Assembly: GCA_022510465.1 (NCBI GenBank)
Contig: JAFLTJ010000013.1
Span: 1-42,166 of the forward strand
Source: Muribaculaceae bacterium
GTDB lineage: Bacteria > Bacteroidota > Bacteroidia > Bacteroidales > Muribaculaceae
Direction: 5' to 3'
DNA length: 42,166 nt
The translations under genes and the position numbers were made by a program. The notes beneath the pieces were generated by a model. The model saw only the letters and a program-made list of their open reading frames with translations, was not told the DNA's origin and ran no database searches. Below are positions 1 through 7,876 of this stretch, piece after piece. Each line of letters begins with the position of its first letter. Positions within the stretch are counted from its first letter, which is position 1.

Positions 1-1643
1 TTTTGGTGCGCACAATCGCCGACATGTCTTATATCGTAGTGCCAACCGAGCAAGATGCGCTTAATCTTGAGTCGTCTCTGATTAAAGAGTACAAGCCTCG
101 CTACAATGTGTTGTTAAAGGATGACAAATCCTATCCGTGGATTGTTGTCACCAAGGAACCTTTCCCCAGAGTTTATTTAACCCGGCAGCGCATGAAGGAT
201 GGCTCGAAATACTATGGACCATACACCGATTCCTCGGCTGCGCGGGCTGTTCTCAGGCTGATACATGACCTGTATCCGCTGCGCACGTGTAGGGTTGCCA
301 TTACTCCCGATAGCATAGCAAGGGGAAAGGGGCGCTTGTGTCTGGAATATCATCTGAAACGCTGCGGCGGATGTTGTGTGGGCTATGTTCCGACCGACAG
401 GTATGCCGAATATATCGATAATGTAAAAGCGATATTGAGAGGTGATACAGGACAGTTGGTTAACTATCTTCGTGACGAGATGGAGCGGCTTTCGGCTGAC
501 TTGCGTTTTGAGGAGGCGCAGGAGCTGAAGGTTAAGTATGATATGATTGAGCGCTATAGGGCAAAGAGTGTAATTGTCAGCCAGACCATTGACCGGGTCG
601 ATGTTTTTGGCGTTGACGATGATATTAAGAGCGTTTTTGTAAACTACATGCACGTGAGGGGCGGCGCTGTTGTCAAGTCGGTTACACTGGAGTATAAGCG
701 GTCGCTTGACGAACCTGTTTCGGAGATTCTTGCCTATGCGATGAATGAGATATCTTCGTCGCTCGGAGTGCAATATAAAGAGGTTGTTCTATCGGAACTT
801 CCTGATTCACAGGTTGATGGAGCGGTTTGTACGATTCCGCAGCGTGGCGATAAAATGAAATTGCTTGAAGTTTCACAGCATAATGCCCGGCAATATAAGA
901 TTGATGTTTTGAAAAATATGGAGCGCACCAATCCCGAGCAGCGTGTTGAGCGGTTGATGGAGCGCATGAAATCAGATTTCAGACTGTCGGAATATCCGAG
1001 GCATATAGAGTGTTTTGACAACTCTAACATTCAGGGTACCAATCCGGTAGCGTCTTGTGTTGTGTTCCGCGACGGAAAGCCTTTCAAGAAGGATTATCGG
1101 CATTTCAATATCAAGACCGTTGAGGGACCCGATGATTTTGCCTCAATGAAAGAGGTCCTGACAAGGCGCTATACGCGTTTAATGGAGGAGGGAAAATCGT
1201 TGCCGCAACTGATAGTTGTGGATGGAGGAAAGGGTCAGCTGAGCTCGGCGGTGGAGGCTTTGGATGCAATAGGTTTGCGCGGTAAAATTGCTGTTGTCGG
1301 CATCGCCAAGAGGCTTGAGGAGATATATTTTCCCGGCGACAGCGTTCCGCTCTATATTGATAAGAACAGCGAGTCGCTGCGTGTTGTCCAGCATTTGCGC
1401 GACGAGGCCCACCGTTTTGGTATCACCCATCACCGCAATCGCCGCAGCAAAGGCCAGACGGTGTCGGAGCTTGATACAATCAAGGGAGTTGGAGAAAAGA
1501 CACGCATAGCGCTGTTGACGCGCTTCAAATCGGTAAAACGACTTCGCGAGGCGTCGCCGGAATCAATAGCCGAGGTGGTTGGGCCGTCTCGTGCCGGAAT
1601 TGTTTACGCGGCTCTCCATCAAGAGAAACATGGCGGCGCGTAG
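1..1643 (+). CDS. uvrC: UvrABC excinuclease subunit C, 5' end cut by the window edge
   Basis: UvrC makes the 3' and 5' incisions around bulky lesions in nucleotide excision repair, together with UvrA and UvrB. The visible 546 residues begin inside the N-terminal GIY-YIG nuclease domain, at its conserved end (LIKEYKPRYN, then LLKDDKSYPW). About 55 residues are therefore missing and the TTG at base 3 is not the true start. After it come a Cys-rich segment (about residues 110-126), a UVR motif that binds UvrB (about 155-190, DLRFEEAQELK), the RNase H-like endonuclease domain (about 330-420, with CFDNSNIQG and VVDGGKGQL) and a C-terminal helix-hairpin-helix (IKGVGEKTRIALL). The gene ends 36 bases before a hairpin terminator and converges on a minus-strand gene. 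The remaining length fits a UvrC of about 600 residues. Assignment is firm. Confidence 0.97.
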   Translation, partial: LVRTIADMSYIVVPTEQDALNLESSLIKEYKPRYNVLLKDDKSYPWIVVTKEPFPRVYLTRQRMKDGSKYYGPYTDSSAARAVLRLIHDLYPLRTCRVAITPDSIARGKGRLCLEYHLKRCGGCCVGYVPTDRYAEYIDNVKAILRGDTGQLVNYLRDEMERLSADLRFEEAQELKVKYDMIERYRAKSVIVSQTIDRVDVFGVDDDIKSVFVNYMHVRGGAVVKSVTLEYKRSLDEPVSEILAYAMNEISSSLGVQYKEVVLSELPDSQVDGAVCTIPQRGDKMKLLEVSQHNARQYKIDVLKNMERTNPEQRVERLMERMKSDFRLSEYPRHIECFDNSNIQGTNPVASCVVFRDGKPFKKDYRHFNIKTVEGPDDFASMKEVLTRRYTRLMEEGKSLPQLIVVDGGKGQLSSAVEALDAIGLRGKIAVVGIAKRLEEIYFPGDSVPLYIDKNSESLRVVQHLRDEAHRFGITHHRNRRSKGQTVSELDTIKGVGEKTRIALLTRFKSVKRLREASPESIAEVVGPSRAGIVYAALHQEKHGGA

Positions 1644-1678
1644 TCCGGAAAATCGGCACTCAGGCAACTACAAAATAA

Positions 1679-1722
1679 CAGGCGATAATCCGGATGTGAC
1701 TATCGCCTGAATTGTCTTTTTT
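1679..1722. terminator. Bidirectional intrinsic terminator between uvrC and the DUF4294 gene
   Basis: A perfect 9-bp stem (CAGGCGATA at 1679-1687 with TATCGCCTG at 1701-1709) encloses a 13-base loop and is followed on the plus strand by a T run at 1717-1722. On the minus strand the same hairpin is followed by a T-rich stretch, so it could end both converging genes. Confidence 0.8.
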
Positions 1723-1835
1723 GTGTGCTGAAATGAAAAAGCTATTTACTATCCTGTGTGTTTTCACTTATTAGACGCTTTTTCCGGTGTTTTTGTTTCG
1801 GAAATATGGTGTTTTTAACAAACATTAACCCCGGC

Positions 1836-2477
1836 TTACAGCGAGCCCTGCTCTACAAGGGTTGCAACTCGCTCAACAATAGCGTCTTTGGGGTCCGTTT
1901 CGGGCTTGTAGCTCGTGCGCAGGTTTACTCCGAAAAAGCGCCCGAATGTTTGCCAAAACCCGGCGCGGAACGACCCCAGGAAAGCTTTAAGAATACTATA
2001 GCTCGTTTGATTTGTTTCGCGATTAATCAACTTAATCAACACTTGTGCCTGCCCCTTGCTGAATTTCTTTAGCTGTGGTTTATATTGCTCAAATACAGCA
2101 CCTTCCATCTTTTTTAAATGCGTCTCGCGCTCTTTTTGTGTGGGCAGCGTCTCGATGTACTCGTATGTCTCGGTGAGGGTTTCGCAGATAAGCTTGGCGT
2201 ATGGCAGCGCTTTCTTGACATCTCTCACGGTTCGCCAATAAAACTCCTCCTCTTTCTTGTTCTTGAATTTCATCGGAGGATAGCACACTATTTCGCTGAG
2301 GACAAGCATCATAACCTCCTCGCCGTCGATGGTGGTCCAATAGTAGCCTTGGTATGTTTTTTTCATACCGTTGCCAAGTTCCAGTTCGGGCACGGAAGTC
2401 TGAGCGCCAATAGTCGGGATTAACAAGGCAATGGCGGTCAGCACGGTGATTGATAATGCGGTAAATCTTCTGCTCAT
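1836..2477 (-). CDS. DUF4294 domain protein with signal peptide
   Basis: A 213-residue exported protein of unknown function. The N-terminus (MSRRF, then hydrophobic ALSITVLTAIALLIPTIGA) is a signal peptide likely cleaved before QT. The rest resembles the DUF4294 family of Bacteroidetes: an opening 'YWTTIDGEEVMMLVLSEI' strand region, then a long helical stretch with 'RTVRDVKKALPYAKLI', 'YEYIETLPTQKERETHLKKME' and 'QYKPQLKKFSKGQAQVLIKLI', then 'FRAGFWQTFGRFFG'. ATG at 2477 is preferred over the in-frame TTG at 2480. The gene starts 41 bases after the nadB stop on the same strand, so it may be the third gene of that transcript. No biochemical role is known for the family; location is inferred to be the periplasm or outer surface. 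Confidence 0.8.
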   Translation of the reverse strand: MSRRFTALSITVLTAIALLIPTIGAQTSVPELELGNGMKKTYQGYYWTTIDGEEVMMLVLSEIVCYPPMKFKNKKEEEFYWRTVRDVKKALPYAKLICETLTETYEYIETLPTQKERETHLKKMEGAVFEQYKPQLKKFSKGQAQVLIKLINRETNQTSYSILKAFLGSFRAGFWQTFGRFFGVNLRTSYKPETDPKDAIVERVATLVEQGSL

Positions 2478-2518
2478 CAAATATATAACGCTTTTCCAGG
2501 CAAAAAGATTGTTTCGAG

Positions 2519-4105
2519 TTACTGTAAAGGCTCGATTTTACGTTGAACGGGCGGATAGTCGACGGTGTAATGCAATCCGCGTGATTCGTGGCGCTCTTTG
2601 GCCTGGCGCATAATCAGGTAACCGACGTTGATGATGTTGCGCAGTTCGCAAATCTCGCGTGAGGCTTTCGAGCGTTTAAACAGCCGCTCGGTCTCTTCAT
2701 ACAGTATGTCAAGTCGGTTCCAGGCGCGGTCGAGGCGCAGATTGGAACGAACAATCCCTACGTATGCGCTCATAATCTGTCCAACCTCTTTGATACTTTG
2801 TGTTATAAGCACCATTTCTTCGGGGTGGGATGTCCCCTCGTCGTTCCACGTTGGGATGTCGTTGCGGTAGGATATATGATTTATTTCCTCGATGGCGTGG
2901 GTTGCGGCTGCGTCGGCATAGACAACGGCCTCAATAAGCGAATTTGACGCTAAGCGATTGCCGCCGTGCAAGCCGGTGCATGAACATTCGCCAACGGCAT
3001 ATAGCCGCTTAATAGACGACTCCCCGTTGGTGTCTACTTTGATACCGCCACACAGGTAGTGGGCTGCCGGGGCCACGGGGATGTAGTCGCGGGTGATGTC
3101 GATGCCCAAAGAGAGGCATTTTGCATAGATGTTGGGGAAATGTCGGCGGGTCTCCTCGGGGTCCTTATGGGTAACGTCAAGGTAAACATGGTCGTCGCCG
3201 TGCAGCTTCATTTCGCTGTCGATGGCGCGGGCCACAATGTCACGCGGGGCGAGCGACAACCGCGGGTCGTACCGGTGCATAAACTCCTCGCCTCGCAGAT
3301 TGCGCAATACGGCGCCATATCCGCGCATTGCCTCGGTGATGAGGAACGACGGGCGGTCGCCGGGATGATAAAGTGCCGTGGGGTGGAATTGTATAAATTC
3401 CATGTCCTTGACCGTTCCTTTTGCGCGATACACCATGGCGATGCCGTCGCCGGTTGCCACGAGGGGATTGGTTGTCGTTGTATATACTGCGCCACAGCCG
3501 CCGGTAGCCATCAAGGTTACCTTTGCTTCAAAAGTGTCAACGCGGCCGTCAGGAGCGAGGATATAGGCCCCGTAGCAGGTAATATCGGGGGTGCGTCGTG
3601 TCACTCGTTTGCCAAGGTGGTGTTGAGTGATGATTTCTATTGCAAAATGATTCTCGAAAACCTCGATATTAGGCTCGCGTCTTACGGCTTTTATCAGGCT
3701 GTCCTGTATTTCAAATCCGGTGTTGTCGGCGTGATGCAGAATGCGGAATTCGCTGTGTCCTCCCTCGCGGTGGAGGTCAAAGTCGCCACTGTCGTTGCGG
3801 TCAAATTCTACGCCCCATTTAATCAGCTCTTTAATCTGCTCGGGGGCGTTGGTAACTACTTTTGTAACGGCATCAATGTCGCTCAAGTAGTCGCCGGCAA
3901 TCATTGTGTCCTGAATGTGCTTGTCAAAGTTGTCGACCTCCAGGTTGGTAACCGAGGCCACGCCTCCCTGTGCCAGTGCTGTATTTGCCTCGTCAAGAGT
4001 AGTTTTGCAAACTAAAGCCACGCTTCCGTATTGAGCTACCTTGAGCGCGAAGCTCATACCGGCGATACCCGAACCTATTACCAAAAAATCATATTTGCGA
4101 GTCAT
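2519..4105 (-). CDS. nadB: L-aspartate oxidase
   Basis: NadB oxidises L-aspartate to iminoaspartate with FAD, the first step of de novo NAD synthesis; quinolinate synthase NadA takes the unstable product. The 528 residues show the N-terminal FAD-binding motif (GSGIAGMS, residues 11-18), the flavoprotein signature HREGGHS, the HPTALYHPGD segment of the substrate site, a PRDIVARAI active-site stretch, and the second FAD contact GGNRLASNSLIEAVV. The helical C-terminal domain (about 430-528) is complete. The length is normal for NadB and separates it from the larger succinate dehydrogenase SdhA. The start overlaps the end of the upstream unknown gene by 17 bases, suggesting translational coupling. 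nadA and nadC are not in the window. Confidence 0.96.
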   Translation of the reverse strand: MTRKYDFLVIGSGIAGMSFALKVAQYGSVALVCKTTLDEANTALAQGGVASVTNLEVDNFDKHIQDTMIAGDYLSDIDAVTKVVTNAPEQIKELIKWGVEFDRNDSGDFDLHREGGHSEFRILHHADNTGFEIQDSLIKAVRREPNIEVFENHFAIEIITQHHLGKRVTRRTPDITCYGAYILAPDGRVDTFEAKVTLMATGGCGAVYTTTTNPLVATGDGIAMVYRAKGTVKDMEFIQFHPTALYHPGDRPSFLITEAMRGYGAVLRNLRGEEFMHRYDPRLSLAPRDIVARAIDSEMKLHGDDHVYLDVTHKDPEETRRHFPNIYAKCLSLGIDITRDYIPVAPAAHYLCGGIKVDTNGESSIKRLYAVGECSCTGLHGGNRLASNSLIEAVVYADAAATHAIEEINHISYRNDIPTWNDEGTSHPEEMVLITQSIKEVGQIMSAYVGIVRSNLRLDRAWNRLDILYEETERLFKRSKASREICELRNIINVGYLIMRQAKERHESRGLHYTVDYPPVQRKIEPLQ

Positions 4106-4862
4106 TGGCGAGTGGTTGATTGTTTATTTTTCGTTGAAAACGATATATGAAAAATGTTTCGTTGGCTGAAGGGATGTAGTGGCACACCTCCACAATGTTG
4201 TGGCTGATTGGTGGCGCGATGGTGAATATTGCTGTATAGTCGTCGGATAGCGCTGGGTCCAGCGAATAAAGCTTCCAGGAGCCGTGTGTTCCCTCGCGTC
4301 TCATCCCTTTGACTATACTGATGTCTCCGTTGTTGCTGTCGCGATAACCTATGATGCGAGAGTCGGTTGGAAAGCAGAGCATGTTGACTGTAAAGAGGTG
4401 TCCCATGTGTTCCCGGGAATTAACCGGGTGTCCGTACCCACGATATTTGACGGGCATAACAAACGATGTTTCAAAACTGTGGTCAATCAGGCTGTGTCCC
4501 TCGGTCGACGATGTTTCCATGCCAAAAAGCTCGGCAATCTCGGGCGAGCGTTCGACAATATCGGCACCTCCCGAGGCGAAAAGACTGCGGGCTATATGGT
4601 AAGTAATCATGGAACATAGCCTTACGTCAAGCATTCGGTCAAGCACCTGCGGCACTAACGGGTCATCCCAGTCGATGTATCCCTTGACAAGCCGCTTGGC
4701 TATCGACCATTTATAGGATTCATCTATTGCGCCGCCGCGACCCATATCATCTGGTAGGTCTCGGCGGTTGTCGCAAGGAGCGATTATTGAAGATTCTGTT
4801 TCGACTTCCTGCTCGGGATGCTTTCCTTGCACGCGCTTTACTATTTGTTGTAACAAATTCAT
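4089..4862 (-). CDS. Unknown cytoplasmic protein, coupled to nadB
   Basis: A 257-residue protein that I do not recognise. It has no signal peptide and no membrane segment. The N-terminal 60 residues are charged and low in structure (KHPEQEVETE...DDMGRGG). The rest has mixed hydrophobic blocks, including 'MITYHIARSLFASGGADIVE', 'GYGHPVNSREHMGHLF', 'DSRIIGYRDSNNGD' and 'VEVCHYIPSANETFFIYRF'. An in-frame ATG exists at 4913, but it lies inside the -33 promoter element, so 4862 is chosen. The gene lies first in an apparent operon with nadB, overlapping its start by 17 bases. The context hints at a link to NAD or aspartate metabolism, but nothing in the sequence shows one. That it is a real gene is likely: it has a matching promoter and coupled spacing. 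Confidence 0.75.
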   Translation of the reverse strand: MNLLQQIVKRVQGKHPEQEVETESSIIAPCDNRRDLPDDMGRGGAIDESYKWSIAKRLVKGYIDWDDPLVPQVLDRMLDVRLCSMITYHIARSLFASGGADIVERSPEIAELFGMETSSTEGHSLIDHSFETSFVMPVKYRGYGHPVNSREHMGHLFTVNMLCFPTDSRIIGYRDSNNGDISIVKGMRREGTHGSWKLYSLDPALSDDYTAIFTIAPPISHNIVEVCHYIPSANETFFIYRFQRKINNQPLANDSQI

Positions 4863-4882
4863 ATAGCAACAGCAATACGGCG

Positions 4883-4914
4883 CAAAAGTACACACAATTC
4901 GCGTAATTGCCAAA
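4883..4914 (-). promoter_or_regulatory. Bacteroidetes-type promoter for the unknown gene-nadB operon
   Basis: Minus strand: -33 TTTG (4914-4911), 20-base spacer, -7 TACTTTTG (4890-4883). Both boxes match the consensus TTTG/TAnnTTTG exactly. Transcription would start near 4879, leaving a leader of about 17 bases before the ATG at 4862. Confidence 0.75.
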
Positions 4915-4961
4915 TGTAGGTCGCAATTGGCTTAAATCGGTCGAACGGTGGTGTAGGGAGG

Positions 4962-5171
4962 CTATTTGATGTTTTCGCGTTTCTTCAAAAATATGCGAAG
5001 CAAAACGATGATTATCAGCGTGATGCCTATAACGCCAAAGTAGTGAAGATAGTTGCCGGCCTGAAATTCGGGATAGCCTATATAGCTCATAACCGCCAGG
5101 TAGACAAGCAGCAGGCACGGGAGCCATTGGGAGCGGCGCCATCGGCGGCGGGGTGTAGGTTTATCGGGCAT
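4962..5171 (-). CDS. Small two-helix membrane protein
   Basis: A 69-residue protein with an Arg-rich start (RRRWRRSQ), two hydrophobic helices (about residues 15-32 and 44-62) and a basic tail (KKRENIK). This pattern predicts an inner-membrane protein with both ends in the cytoplasm. No family is recognised. Its ATG shares one base with the stop codon of the upstream exonuclease gene, so the two are very probably co-transcribed and translationally coupled. That coupling is the main reason to trust such a short gene. Function is unknown. Confidence 0.65.
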   Translation of the reverse strand: MPDKPTPRRRWRRSQWLPCLLLVYLAVMSYIGYPEFQAGNYLHYFGVIGITLIIIVLLRIFLKKRENIK

Positions 5172-5797
5172 CAGTTATAGGTTTCGGTGACAAGGTAGGG
5201 AGAGGTTACAGGATTGAATTGCTTGGCGTTGAGATTACGGTAGATTTGCAGGCACGCCCACGCGTCGATTGCCGCGTATGATTGTTGTGCCGGCGTTAAG
5301 GCAGGCGCTTCCCAGTTGCTCAGCCGCTGACTTTTGGAGATACGTTCGCCAAAGATTATACCGTAAATCTTTTGCAAGCTGCAGTCGGTTATTTCGTAGT
5401 CCTTTACAAGTTGCTGTAAATCAATGAATCCGGCCGGTTGAAATTCGGTCAGTTTGCGCAGAACCAGGAAGTCATCCTTAAGTGACAACCCGATTTTTGT
5501 AACATTCGGATTTTCAAGGAATTGTTTCAACGGCTCGATGAATCCCAATTTGTTGATTCTAAACAGGAAACACCGCTCGGCAGTTGAAATCTGCATCAGC
5601 GCCACTTTGTTGGTCTGCCCCTTGCGAAACGACGGCCGTGTTTCAGTGTCAAACCCAACTGTTTCCTGCATCGACAGAAATTCAAGCGCCTCTACCGCCT
5701 GGTCGAGCCGTTCAACAACGTTTATGCGGCCGTTGAACACAACTGAGGGCAATTCAGAGAGTTGTTGCTTGGTTATTGAAACAGTATACTTTGACAT
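5171..5797 (-). CDS. 3'-5' exonuclease, DEDDy family (RNase D/WRN-like)
   Basis: A 208-residue single-domain nuclease of the DnaQ-like superfamily. The catalytic acidic residues are visible: D50 and E52 (GFDTET, Exo I), D108/D109 (SLKDDF, Exo II), and Y174 with D178 (YAAIDAW, Exo III). The tyrosine places it in the DEDDy branch, like RNase D and the WRN exonuclease domain, binding two metal ions. It lacks the HRDC domains of full RNase D, so the substrate (RNA or DNA) cannot be told from sequence. It is the first gene of a two-gene unit with the small membrane protein. A -7 box (TACCTTTG, 5832-5825) lies 27 bases upstream of the ATG. Confidence 0.9.
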   Translation of the reverse strand: MSKYTVSITKQQLSELPSVVFNGRINVVERLDQAVEALEFLSMQETVGFDTETRPSFRKGQTNKVALMQISTAERCFLFRINKLGFIEPLKQFLENPNVTKIGLSLKDDFLVLRKLTEFQPAGFIDLQQLVKDYEITDCSLQKIYGIIFGERISKSQRLSNWEAPALTPAQQSYAAIDAWACLQIYRNLNAKQFNPVTSPYLVTETYN

Positions 5798-5824
5798 TCA
5801 GTTTTCTATTGGTTAACGAGGGTA

Positions 5825-5832
5825 CAAAGGTA
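5825..5832 (-). promoter_or_regulatory. Candidate -7 box of the exonuclease gene
   Basis: TACCTTTG on the minus strand, exact to TAnnTTTG, 27 bases before the exonuclease ATG and within the gap after bioD. No exact TTTG lies at 19-21 bases upstream (the nearest is TTCG at 22), so the -33 element is weak. Confidence 0.45.
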
Positions 5833-5858
5833 GCGTTTTTTCGGCGAAATACCGCGAA

Positions 5859-6503
5859 TTATATGTTATGAATTGACGGAATAAAGTGAATGGCGGCCGT
5901 AGGGAAGTTGCGCTCAATGTAACGGGCGAGGAAACCGCGGGTGTCGGCGCTGATAGTGGGGTCAGAGTCAAAGTGCTCGTTGTAAAGGAGTGCTTCCAAT
6001 GTTATTCCACGGTTTTTAATGGCTTCCAGCGACAGCAGCGTGTGATTGATAGAGCCGAGTCGCCCGTTGGTGACGAGCATGACGGGCAGATGTCGCGATG
6101 TGATATAGTCGATAGTCGTCAAGGTGTCGGTAATCGGGACCATTAGTCCGCCGGCACCCTCAATCAGAACTACATCATAACGGCTTGCCAGCGTGGCGGT
6201 TGCCCGGTCTATTTTCTCAAGGTCAATCTCCACTCCCGCCAGGCGGGCCGCAAGTTGGGCCGACGCCGGAAATGGGAAAATCACCGGGGCTGTCAATCCC
6301 TCTTTATCCTCGGCTACATAGCCGGTCTCCATAATGGCACGGTGAAGCTCGATATCCTCCGAGTAACCGACGTTACCGGTCTGTATAAACTTTTGTGTAA
6401 TAACGCTTTTGCCCTCGTTCATCATGCGCCGGGCCATAATGCCGGTTGCGTAACTTTTGCCGGCATCGGTATCTATTCCTGATATAAATATAACTTTACT
6501 CAT
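5859..6503 (-). CDS. bioD: Dethiobiotin synthetase
   Basis: BioD closes the ureido ring of dethiobiotin from 7,8-diaminopelargonate, CO2 and ATP in the cytoplasm, the penultimate step of biotin synthesis. The 214 residues carry the P-loop near the N-terminus (SGIDTDAGKSYATG, residues 8-21, Lys15), the substrate-binding region (QKFIQTGN, about 37-44) and the conserved IEGAGGLMVP (E115). The length is normal. The ATG overlaps the stop of bioGC by four bases (ATGA), so it is the last gene of the biotin operon. The next step, catalysed by biotin synthase BioB, is not encoded in this window. Confidence 0.95.
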   Translation of the reverse strand: MSKVIFISGIDTDAGKSYATGIMARRMMNEGKSVITQKFIQTGNVGYSEDIELHRAIMETGYVAEDKEGLTAPVIFPFPASAQLAARLAGVEIDLEKIDRATATLASRYDVVLIEGAGGLMVPITDTLTTIDYITSRHLPVMLVTNGRLGSINHTLLSLEAIKNRGITLEALLYNEHFDSDPTISADTRGFLARYIERNFPTAAIHFIPSIHNI

Positions 6504-7876
6504 TGGCTCTTGTTGATTTTACGGCCTATAATCCATACAGGGTTGAATGTCAGAGTGTTTTCCGAGGGATATTCCCTTAGAAATCTGATTGGGGAGAGAT
6601 TGTCGCCGGTTGCGTTAACGCCGGTGTTTTTTATGTGGCGAAGGATGTCGAGCGGCGAATCAAACCGGTTGCTGATAATCTCCTCACCGGCCGACAGTAT
6701 CTCCACCGATGGCGGCAACATCCCTTTCCACTGTTCAAGCGAGGGGTAATGCCGCCGCGAGGGCAGCAAGGAGTCGAGTTCGGTGAAATTTTTGTCGCCG
6801 TAGGTCGAGAATGCAATTATACCTCCGAGTGGCAGGCGGTCGACCGCTTGCTCTATGAATCGCCTCGGGGAGTTGAACCACTGGATTGCGCTTGCCGATA
6901 GAATAGCGTCATAGCGGCCATGCCCGATTTCTGAAATATTGGTCTCGGCGTCGGCTATAATCCGGGTAATAGGTGTCGAGGTTTCAATCGGCTTCATAAT
7001 ATCGGCTATATCGACTGCGGTGATTGAACCTACACGGGGCGACGCGGCCAGCAGGCGGGTTAAAATGCCGGTCCCGACGCCAAATTCATATACCTTTGCC
7101 CCCTCTGCCAGCTCGGGAATGCATAGCCCGGCAAATTTTTGGGCGATGTATTGCTGAACGTGAGCGTCGGCGTCGTAGGTCATCGCCGAGCTGGTGAAGC
7201 GAGCCTCAACGAGCTGTTTGTCAACAATCAGGCGGGGCAGCAGTGAATCAAAATCTGGCAAGTGAGGCCCATCGATTTCAGTTATGCACAAAGCTCTGTC
7301 GATGTCCCATGCCTTTTGCTGGGCGGCAGTAGGGATAATCAAATCGCCCGATGCGATGACAGCTTCATCCCAGCGGGGCAATGTTGGGATGCCGCGGTTT
7401 GAAACAGCGGCTATTGTCTCCAGTTCGGCGCGCAGCGACTCTATGGAACGTGTCGGGGCCGTCGCTTCATATTCGGCCAGACGAGAGGCCGAGCCGGTCA
7501 TGCGTCGGTTGAATTTCTTCAGAGTGCCGGTGCTAAGTGTCGCAAGCGTTCCGGCAAAGATAGATTCGGGGATACCCAGTTGATTGTCAACCGGATGTAG
7601 AGTTCCGTTAATAGCCACGCGGCGAGTGACCGGCAGCGTGGTATTCTCTAACGCCACGGCTGCCATAGCCACGCCATAGCTCCACCCTATCAGTACAATC
7701 TCCCGGTATCGGTCGAGTGTATCAAAGCTTGTGGTCAAATCGGTGTAATCATAGACAATCCACAAATCGTAACCCGAAATGCGCAGGGTTTCAAACGGGT
7801 GACAATCCATGCCCCAGCCGGCAAAAAACAGAATTGCGCGGCTGTTTTTATTGTTTGTCAACTGCTTGAGTATCAT
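6500..7876 (-). CDS. bioG-bioC: Fused BioG-BioC: pimeloyl-ACP methyl ester esterase and malonyl-ACP methyltransferase
   Basis: A 458-residue two-domain protein. Residues 1 to about 225 are a BioG (DUF452) alpha/beta-hydrolase: FFAGWGMD (17-24), nucleophile GWSYG (Ser66), probable Asp178 (ASGD) and His205 (DGPH). It would cleave the methyl ester of pimeloyl-ACP. Residues about 232-458 are a BioC SAM-dependent methyltransferase, with motif I at about 263-272 (YEFGVGTGI), an acidic residue after strand 2 (AVDIAD) and ILSASAIQWF. BioC methylates malonyl-ACP to start pimelate synthesis on the fatty-acid machinery, and BioG removes the methyl group at the end. One chain thus holds the first and last pimeloyl steps. 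The start shares a base with the bioF stop. The fusion shows no internal break. Confidence 0.93.
   Translation of the reverse strand: MILKQLTNNKNSRAILFFAGWGMDCHPFETLRISGYDLWIVYDYTDLTTSFDTLDRYREIVLIGWSYGVAMAAVALENTTLPVTRRVAINGTLHPVDNQLGIPESIFAGTLATLSTGTLKKFNRRMTGSASRLAEYEATAPTRSIESLRAELETIAAVSNRGIPTLPRWDEAVIASGDLIIPTAAQQKAWDIDRALCITEIDGPHLPDFDSLLPRLIVDKQLVEARFTSSAMTYDADAHVQQYIAQKFAGLCIPELAEGAKVYEFGVGTGILTRLLAASPRVGSITAVDIADIMKPIETSTPITRIIADAETNISEIGHGRYDAILSASAIQWFNSPRRFIEQAVDRLPLGGIIAFSTYGDKNFTELDSLLPSRRHYPSLEQWKGMLPPSVEILSAGEEIISNRFDSPLDILRHIKNTGVNATGDNLSPIRFLREYPSENTLTFNPVWIIGRKINKSQ

Noticed and set aside
1733-1774. A short frame MKKLFTILCVFTY resembling the start of a signal peptide
   Set aside because: It stops after 13 codons and nothing downstream continues it. 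It may be a gene remnant or chance; the evidence is too thin to call.
2478-2485. TATATTTG directly in front of the DUF4294 start
   Set aside because: The box touches the ATG, so transcription would start inside the coding region, and no TTTG lies 19-21 bases upstream.
3059-4015. A 318-codon plus-strand frame opposite nadB
   Set aside because: nadB is unmistakable; the opposite frame has no recognisable domain.
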